A stretch of DNA of 64,000 nucleotides from Fistulifera solaris (taxonomy: Eukaryota > Bacillariophyta > Bacillariophyceae > Naviculales > Stauroneidaceae). Shown here in pieces: positions 57,300-64,000 of this stretch. The position numbers and the translations under genes were made by a program. Position 1 is the first letter of the stretch, and every line of letters starts with the position of its first letter. The DNA is taken from positions 558,001 through 622,000 of the forward strand of contig AP026164.1 in NCBI GenBank assembly GCA_030295235.1, written 5' to 3'. The notes under the pieces are model-generated. The model did not search any database. It was not told where the DNA came from and saw only the letters and a program-made list of their open reading frames with translations.

Positions 57300-59409
57300 T
57301 CACAGAGCGTCATCATCTATTGACTCTCCATCAATATTTTCGTCGCTGAGTGGCTCTCCGTCAAGCTCTTCGCCGATCGATTCTTTGTCAATGTTCTCGT
57401 CATCAAGATGAAGCTCCCCATCGACGTCTCTGTTTGTGTCTCTGTTTGTGGCATTGTTTTTCGAGTCTTCTTCTAAGGATTCCCCATCGACATCATCGAG
57501 ATCGATGCGATCACCGTCTACTTCGGAATCTTCTCCTGAACATCTGTTCGTTGCATAATCATTCCTCTGACATGGCTTTTGAATATAACTGTCCACTTCG
57601 GTGAAAGACCCTATCTTTGCTACCTCGACGCGTTCTTCGGGTAAGGGTTCGATGACATTCCCTTCACTCGGTGACGGCTGCATTTCCGCGTCGTCAAGTT
57701 CTGAATCTAAAGATCCATCGTTGGAATTGCCTTCATATTGTGTAAGACTTGTTTTCTCCTTTGTAAACTTTGACTTTATCTTCCTCCCTTCGAACCTATC
57801 CTGTAGTTCGTCCAAAAATGAAGGACTGTAAACGCTCCAATTCGTCCAAGCTGCTAAAATTGAACTAATTTCAACGGCAAGCTTATTGCGGGTAAGCCGT
57901 CCACCCCATTCCATTCTACCAACTGCCGTGAAGACGTCTGGGGCCATTTTTTCGATTGCGTCACGATATCGAAACGCGTTCCGGACGCCAGGCTGTTGCG
58001 AATTGAAAAGAATATCGGAAAGAAGAAAGAGCTGCGCTGTTTTCTGCTCCATTGCAACGTCCTTCGGCACGTTCTCTGTGGGTTCTTCTTTTAACAACTC
58101 CTCAAGCATATCGCAAATATGTCGAAATGAGCCGCTCTTTTCGAAACAAAATGCCATGGCTTGACAAATTGAGCCACGTGACGTAGTGAGCTCTTTTCGA
58201 AACAAACGCCTGAATTCAGTTAATTCGTGCGGAGTGAGGTCTTGTCCGTCGCTAGTCCCAACGTGTCGTCGGCATCCATCTGGATTTTCCTTGCGAATTG
58301 CAGTTGTAACTTCTTTCGTCTCGACACCATGGTGCAGGGAAGGAGGAATCCATACCGGTCCTCCCTCTTCCATTACAAAGGGTTCTGTACGCCAAGACTC
58401 CCAGGTGTCCCCGTGCGAAAAACTCCACACACGCCAAAGATAATACCTTCGCTCAGCGTCACTCCATGAACGATCTTGCTCTCCTCTCAACTTCTGTTCC
58501 AGCGGGTGCTCGTCGCTAGCCACAACAAAGGCAGCTCTTGAAATAAAATGCTCCCTTTCGCTATCTGCAGGTACCAGAACCTCTATCGAACCAGCACCGG
58601 CGTTTAGTCCATTCGGTCTACTCGACATTTCCTCTTGATGATTTGGAACGTGGCGACCCCACCGTACCATAATATACCTCCCTACTCGAAACGCATCCGT
58701 GTCATCCAGCTCCTTCAAAGCTGCTTCCGCGTCGGCGCGATATCGAAAACACACGAAACCCGAGTGTCGATTTCTAGATCGCTCTTCGGGGGTTCTAGCC
58801 CACATAATTTTGACCGAATTCAATGGACCTTTTGAATCAAAAAGGAACTCAACAGGCAGGCGTTAGAAAATGTCCTTTTGAAAATAGGGATCATGATTCA
58901 GTCAAATATACCGACTAGAAAGACTTTATCTCACCAAATTGCGCAAACACATTATATACTTGTTCTTCTGTAAGATGGGGAGCGAGATTTCCCACAAACA
59001 AATTCGTAGTAATATTCTCCTCCCCAGGTTGAACAAACGAGCCAGATACCCGCTGATTCGAAGCTGGCGGGTACTTTGAAAGAATGTTTGTTTCCGCGTT
59101 TAGTTCTTGCAATAATGCATCCATTTTGGCTTTCCGGGAAGAACTTATCGCTCCGTGATGTCGTTTCATTGACGAAGTGATTGAAACCTTGACAGGATCT
59201 TTTCTCGTAATTGTTGTTGACACTTCATCTGGTTTAATAGCTTCGCATGACGTTGTTACAGATAGGTTTGGTGAATTGAGTGCATCTTCAGTATCAGGCT
59301 TGCTCATTCTTGACTTCTTTTTGAGGGTCGCAAAAACATCGTCTTCCTCAGACGACGATGTGTCGCCACTCTCGGAGGGTGGGGCGCCTCTACGATGGCG
59401 GGTACTCAT
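57300..59409 (-). CDS. U2SURP: U2 snRNP-associated SURP protein (SR140/U2SURP)
   Basis: U2SURP is a spliceosomal protein associated with the U2 snRNP. Exon 1 (59,409-58,935) and exon 2 (58,828-57,300) join across a 106-nt GTGAGA...AG intron that splits a Gly codon within the RRM (NLFVGNLAPHLTEEQVYNVF then GPLNSVKIMWART). A SURP module follows (EVLVPADSEREHFISRAAFV), then a CTD-interacting domain (LTEFRRLFRKELTTSRGSIC; LFLLSDILFNSQQ), and a long acidic tail with repeats of D-G-E-S. This is exactly the RRM-SURP-CID order of SR140. The tail lacks the Arg/Ser domain of the animal protein. Frame is intact; ATG 59,409 is used because the preceding codons start with GTG. Confidence 0.92.
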
Positions 59410-59843
59410 GAGCACCGTGTCACCACTTAAGTTACGAATTTAACGATGCAGAATTAATAAACGCGGTGGCATCATCGTATAAGCCTACTGGCATTCAGCA
59501 CCTTTTCCGGCTTCAAAAAGCAAGGAGCGGCAAAGCTGCATAATGCGTCGAATGTGAATACGTAGTAATGACGTCTACGTAGACTTTACGTGGGTCTCGT
59601 AGGGGAATAGATCGATAGAGTGGAGACCCGGATGAGTCCAAGTTCGCGCATCGATCGCGGTCTAAAACTTGTCTGTGCTTCGTACGACTTTACATTCTGC
59701 CAACCAAAAAGAAAGAAAGATGCAACGATGCGCAGTTGAATTTGTTGCGCCAAACCAACAAACGAAAAATTCCTTGATCGCAAAGAGGAACAATTTACAG
59801 TTTAGTCTGACTTGTGGTATTGCAGTTACATCGAAATTACAAA
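59410..59843. promoter_or_regulatory. Divergent promoter region U2SURP / GMP synthase
   Basis: 434 bases between two head-to-head start codons must contain both promoters. No individual element is claimed. Confidence 0.45.
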
Positions 59844-61536
59844 ATGGCTTCTTCTGAAGACATTCTTCAACAGGCGGGGAGCTTGGGAAACCTGGACCGG
59901 TGAGTTCTGTGAAGCCGACTGTTACTTTCGAAGTCACCTCCCCCCTGGTCTTACTTTTTTTCTGACATTAGTCCGCAAATCTCCATCTTGGATTTTTGGT
60001 TCGCAGTATTCGCACCTTATTGCACGTCGCGTCCGTGAACTTAATCTCTATTGCGAGCTGTATTCTTGCCAGGTCTCAGCGGAAGAGCTCGGTAAACACG
60101 AAATCACAGCCATCATTCTTTCCGGAGGACCTTCTTCCGTGTACGATGAAGGGGCTCCTCACGTTCGAAAGGAAGTATGGGACCTGATTAGTAGCCGACA
60201 GATACCGGTACTCGGAATTTGCTACGGAATGCAGGAGCTTGCTTACACATTCGGTGGGCACGTTCAGCCGGGTCTCAAGCATGAGTATGGAAAGGCTCAT
60301 GTGCAACGCATTGACCCCAATCATACATCTCCATTGCTTCACAATATGCCTGATGACTTCGTCATGTGGATGTCACACGGCGATAAACTCGATAAAACAC
60401 CCGAAGGGTTCAAAGCAGTAGCCAAAACGAGCAACGCCGAGTTTGTCATCATGGAGAACATTGAGCAAAAGATGTGGGGATTGCAGTTTCACCCCGAGGT
60501 TACACATTCACCCCAGGGCAACATTATTCTTCGCAATTTCTGCATCGAAATCGCGGGTGCTAAACCGAACTGGATCATGACTGATTACGCTGCTGAATTC
60601 ATCGAGTCGGTCAGGAAGCAAGTTGGGGATGGGCATGTGATTGGTGCAGTAAGTGGTGGTGTAGATTCCACAGTGGCCGCCGTTCTCATGACCAGAGCTA
60701 TTGGTGATCGCTTCCATGCAGTCATGGTGGATAATGGATGCTTGCGTAAGGACGAGGCTGTTACGGTTGTCAAGCGACTCCGGGAAGATTGCCATGTAAA
60801 TCTGCGATGTGTCGACGCCTCGGAACGTTTTCTCGGCCTTTTAAAAGGGGTGACTGATCCAGAACAGAAGCGCAAGATTATTGGTCGTACTTTTATCGAT
60901 GTCTTCCAGGAAGAAGCAGATAAGATTCAAGCAGATAGTGGCAGATGCGACTATCTTCTTCAAGGTACTCTTTACCCGGATGTGATTGAAAGCATCTCTT
61001 ATAAGGGCCCATCGGCGACTATTAAAACACACCACAATGTTGGCGGCTTGCCAGCCACAATGAAATTGAAACTAATTGAGCCCCTTCGTGAGTTGTTTAA
61101 AGACGAAGTGCGTGCTTTGGGTATCGCTTTGGGTATCGAAGAGAATAGTGTTTGGCGCCATCCGTTCCCTGGTCCGGGATTGGCCATCCGTATTCTTGGC
61201 GAAGTGACGGCAGAACGTGTCAAGATTTTACAAGAAGCAGATGCAATCATGATTGAAGAACTTCATAAGGCGGGACATTACCGCGCCATTGGACAGGCAT
61301 TCGTTGTGCTCTTGCCGGTTAAGAGCGTGGGTGTAATGGGAGATGGTCGGACCTACGAGGACGTCGCCGCAATCCGGTGCGTCGAGACGACTGATTATAT
61401 GACTGCGGACTTCTATCATTTACCTTACGAGGTGATGGGAGCTATGTCAAGCAGAATCATTAACGAGGTTCGTGGAATCAATCGCGTCTGCTACGACATC
61501 AGTTCGAAACCCCCTGCTACTATTGAATGGGAATAG
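59844..61536 (+). CDS. GMPS: GMP synthase (glutamine-hydrolysing)
   Basis: GMP synthase makes GMP from XMP, ATP and glutamine, the last step of guanine nucleotide synthesis. Exon 1 (59,844-59,899; MASSEDILQQAGSLGNLD) joins exon 2 (59,972-61,536) across a 72-nt GTGAGT...TAG intron, splitting an Arg codon. The class I amidotransferase domain has the nucleophile in GICYGMQELAY and His/Glu in LQFHPEVTHSP; the ATP-pyrophosphatase domain has the P-loop AVSGGVDSTVAAV; the dimerisation domain ends PPATIEWE, the universal GuaA C-terminus. A frame break sits at T5 (59,993-59,997), inside the conserved ILDFGSQYSHLI, where one T is extra. The gene is convergent with the RING E3 gene, 71 bases away. Confidence 0.97.
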
Positions 61537-61607
61537 TCAAGTAGCGTAAATAACACGTAAAGTATTCACTAAGTGTCGCCACTATGGATAGCAAAGCACG
61601 ACAAAAG

Positions 61608-62917
61608 TCAATTTTGACTTTCGAACACAACGTTGTTCATATTCTTAGCCACCGCGTGTGTTGTTGGGAGGTGCGGACCCATTGTCATTTGAATTCGATC
61701 TACCAACAATTGCGTCTGGTCCTGAACTAATAACTTCTTCCACGACTGTATTAAAGGATCGACAGGTTGCAACTGGGCATTGAATACCAAGAAAGTGCCA
61801 TTGACAATTGTGTGATTTCACTTCGCAATCGTTGCACATGATAGTGACAATACGCTGTAAGTCTGCCGGCATGGGATGCTCCGCAATGTCACGAGCTCTG
61901 GCTTCCCAGGCCGCGGCCATCGATTGCTGACTGACCACTGTCTTTTTTGCAGATAGGGCACCGATAATCGAACCCCGCTAGCTTACGGAAGCAGTGAGCA
62001 TGAATGGCGTGTCCGCAGGGCAAGTCCTGCGGCGATTGTCGAGAGGAAAACATATCTTCTCGACAAACGGGGCAGTTGTTTTTGTATTTGTCTTTTAAGC
62101 ATTGATGTGTTTCAAAGACTGTGACGGAAATGCACATGCAGCACTGGTCACAATGACGAAAGGATTCCATTCCGCCCACGCGGCAGAAACCACATTGATC
62201 GCAATGGAAGGGCTTTTTACCCTGTATGCAAATGCGTTAGCAACTACAATTTCAACATTTCAAAGTGAGAATTGACCAGTAGTTCTTACCAGTGACATCC
62301 ATAGATTACAGATTCCACAATGATATTCTCCGAATATTGTGTGACAACTCGTGCACTGGTTTCTGCAAAAGAAGAGCGAAGAAAGTGTCAGAGAATGGTA
62401 ACTTCTTTTCATTTTTATCAATCGATTTTACTTACGTCGCCGCTTGTCTCACGTTACAATTCTTACACACCACCTCACGAATTAAGAAACGATTCAACGG
62501 CGGATGACCCGGAGGACTCAATTCATCATGACATATCCGGCAACCGAACACTCGGTTACAGCAAGGGGCTACAATGTTGCAATTTCTCTCGTAATGCACA
62601 CACGCCGCACTCGCTTCTTGCGCAGGCAAGACCGGAGCCGGAGCGGGAGTCTGTATCGTGCGATTGCCCGTCATGAGTGACTGAATGCGAAATCGTTTTT
62701 CATCCGCACTTAACGAAGTATCGGCCATGACCGCTTGAATAGCACGTCTTCTCGCGACAGCGGCATCTTCTTCTGCTGGAACAGGAGGAGTAGTGACATC
62801 ATCCATGTCGTTCCCGTCTTCCATCGCGTCTTCGTCGTCGGAGAGATCATCCTCGTCGTTCGCACTGTGGTCGTCCATATCCATATCTTCGTCGCGAAAG
62901 TCGTCGTCGTGATCCAT
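61608..62917 (-). CDS. RCHY1: RCHY1/PIRH2-type CHY-zinc-finger RING E3 ubiquitin ligase
   Basis: These E3 ligases combine CHY, CTCHY, RING-H2 and C-terminal rubredoxin-like zinc modules. Exon 1 (62,917-62,436) carries a very acidic N-terminus and the CHY finger (ACVHYERNCNIVAPCC ... FGCRICHDE). Exon 2 (62,362-62,290) holds CTSCHTIFGEYHCGICNLW. Exon 3 (62,221-61,608) completes CTCHY, the RING (NNCPVCREDMF ... LPCGHAIHAHCF ... RCPICKK) and the final zinc ribbon (IMCNDCEVKSH). Introns are 73 and 68 nt with GT-AG ends. One frame break lies at T6 on the plus strand (61,943-61,948), directly after the RING. Human RCHY1 targets p53, but here only the E3 role is inferred. Confidence 0.92.
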
Positions 62918-63320
62918 CTTTCTGTTCGTTTGAAAGAAATGTATGAGAGCAAACTGTGTCGGTAAACAAAGATTCTTTCTGAGTCTTCTTTAGCAAAGAA
63001 GGGTGAATGCGATTACGTTTTTACATAAACCAAACGATGACTGATTTCCTTCATCTGCTGCTGCTGCGTCGATGTGTGACACTGGGGATGACGGCGGCGG
63101 GAGACTTCCGTTAGGTCTCCAACCAGGGTGAACCTCTTCCGATAGCTCTCCCGTTAGGAGAGACGTTAACTGACTACATTCAACTTTACAGTAGAGTACG
63201 CGCCATTGGATGTGGTACTAATTACTTAGAATCTACTTAGGTTGCTCGATAAAGTAACAAAGCCTTATGAATGACAGTCCCGGATGATTCATGAATCACC
63301 CCTCTAAGATAACCAAATCC

Positions 63321-63480
63321 TCAATAAACAATAGTCAGCGAGCGCGACCGCTCTTGATAAAGAAAAAGTCAGCGAGCGCGACCGCTCTCAATTGTCAATA
63401 AAGAAAAACCAGCCTACGTGACCCTGATGCAGCGAGCGACCTTCCAATAAAGAAAAACCCAGCCTACGTGACCTTCCACC
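63321..63480. repeat. Degenerate short tandem repeats
   Basis: Four imperfect units share a core of [C/G]AATAAAGAAAAA followed by CAGC. GTCAGCGAGCGCGACCGCTC occurs at 63,334-63,354 and 63,368-63,388, and AGAAAAACC(C)AGCCTACGTG at 63,400-63,421 and 63,451-63,470. AT-rich and GC-rich blocks alternate. Non-coding; function unknown. The flanking 62,918-63,320 region has no recognised gene. Confidence 0.75.
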
Positions 63481-63592
63481 GATCAAGGCTTTCGTCGAAA
63501 ACTACTTCGTGTAAATAATCAAAACCCAATCTACACAATTTCAGTTTCAAACTAGACTTGGTTGATTAATATCACACATTACTCTATACGTG

Positions 63593-64000
63593 TCATTCAG
63601 CCAATTGAAACATAACATCAAATACAAAAGGTCGGAGATCATCTCCGACTCCAATCTCCGAAATAGAGTCAAGGAACCATGTCCTCTCATTGAGGGCACG
63701 TCGACCATGTTTCAGAATTGTCGCCGCATAAAAACATACATATGGTCCGCAACTATGGCCATCATGTTGCAATAGTTTATTGGGAAGACGCATTTCTTGG
63801 TATTCCCACGGTAATCGGGTAATGTTGATTCCTGCTGCTCGCTTGTTGACGGCATTCTAATTGCTGCCTCACCGCACGCAATTTAAATAAACCTGAAAGC
63901 CAGACAGCATTAGAGTAGTGATCGTCCGGATCTTCGAGGGAGTCGAGCGAATAAATAACTCGATTATCGGCATCAACCACCATCAACCACCAGTGCCTCT
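63593..64000 (-). CDS. 3' part of a Ulp1-like C48 cysteine peptidase
   Basis: The gene runs off the right edge, so its N-terminus is missing. The Ulp1/SENP catalytic triad is visible: His in RHWWLMVVDADN at the edge, Asp in VIYSLDSLEDP, the oxyanion Gln and nucleophile Cys in LLQHDGHSCGPYVC. Such enzymes remove SUMO or related ubiquitin-like modifiers. A one-base break near 63,828-63,840 separates the His/Asp half from the Cys half, which reads ITRLPWEYQEMRLPNKLLQH just before the Cys motif. It could be a cellular deSUMOylase or a protease captured by a DNA transposon, as Ulp1 domains often are; the missing N-terminus would decide. Confidence 0.75.

Noticed and set aside
1-64000. tRNA, rRNA or CRISPR features
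   Set aside because: I scanned for T-loop-like GTTCGAATC patterns and clover-leaf spacing, rRNA cores and regularly spaced direct repeats; none was convincing.

Overview
The window is eukaryotic nuclear DNA: GT-AG introns of about 40-115 nt, close-packed genes on both strands, and an LTR retrotransposon. The gene content (UPF1, U2SURP, LSm10-like, DNMT2, RCHY1-type E3 ligase, mitochondrial fumarase and ornithine aminotransferase, a PTEN-like/FH2 formin) together with very short introns fits a stramenopile, most likely a diatom. That taxonomic call is inference; no marker gene here proves it.

Layout. 0-11.5 kb: the tail of a polytopic lipid-kinase-like gene, UPF1, and a large formin carrying nine almost identical 59-residue repeats. 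11.8-14.5 kb: a non-coding dispersed repeat (copy A). 14.5-22.2 kb: a membrane-anchored alpha/beta hydrolase, an FAD monooxygenase, an LSm protein, a serine-rich protein and a secretory-pathway protein. 22.8-28.8 kb: a roughly 1,950-residue chromatin protein with HSA, degenerate SNF2 and SANT regions (p400/Domino/EAF1 type). 28.9-32.1 kb: a poorly coding stretch with a MITE-like element and GA microsatellites, then a pepsin-like protein with altered active-site motifs. 32.2-41.3 kb: TMEM70-like, PP2C phosphatase, ankyrin protein, ecdysoneless and two small unknowns. 41,633-46,593: a Ty3/gypsy element on the minus strand with identical 196-bp LTRs and a 5-bp target duplication. 46.8-54.1 kb: fumarase and ornithine aminotransferase head to head, a putative lipidated protein, a PhzF-family enzyme and DNMT2. 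54.9-57.1 kb: repeat copy B followed by a decayed 3' fragment of DNMT2. 57.3-64 kb: U2SURP, GMP synthase, an RCHY1-type RING E3 ligase, short AT/GC repeats, and the 3' end of a Ulp1-type peptidase.

There is no operon logic, but several functions recur: RNA processing and surveillance (UPF1, LSm, U2SURP, ecdysoneless), chromatin or nucleic-acid modification (HSA/SANT protein, DNMT2), and mitochondrial metabolism or assembly (fumarase, OAT, TMEM70). An important caveat is that about twenty single-base frame breaks interrupt otherwise well conserved genes, mostly at homopolymer runs. I read these as consensus-sequence errors rather than biology. CDS spans below run across them, and each break is flagged.
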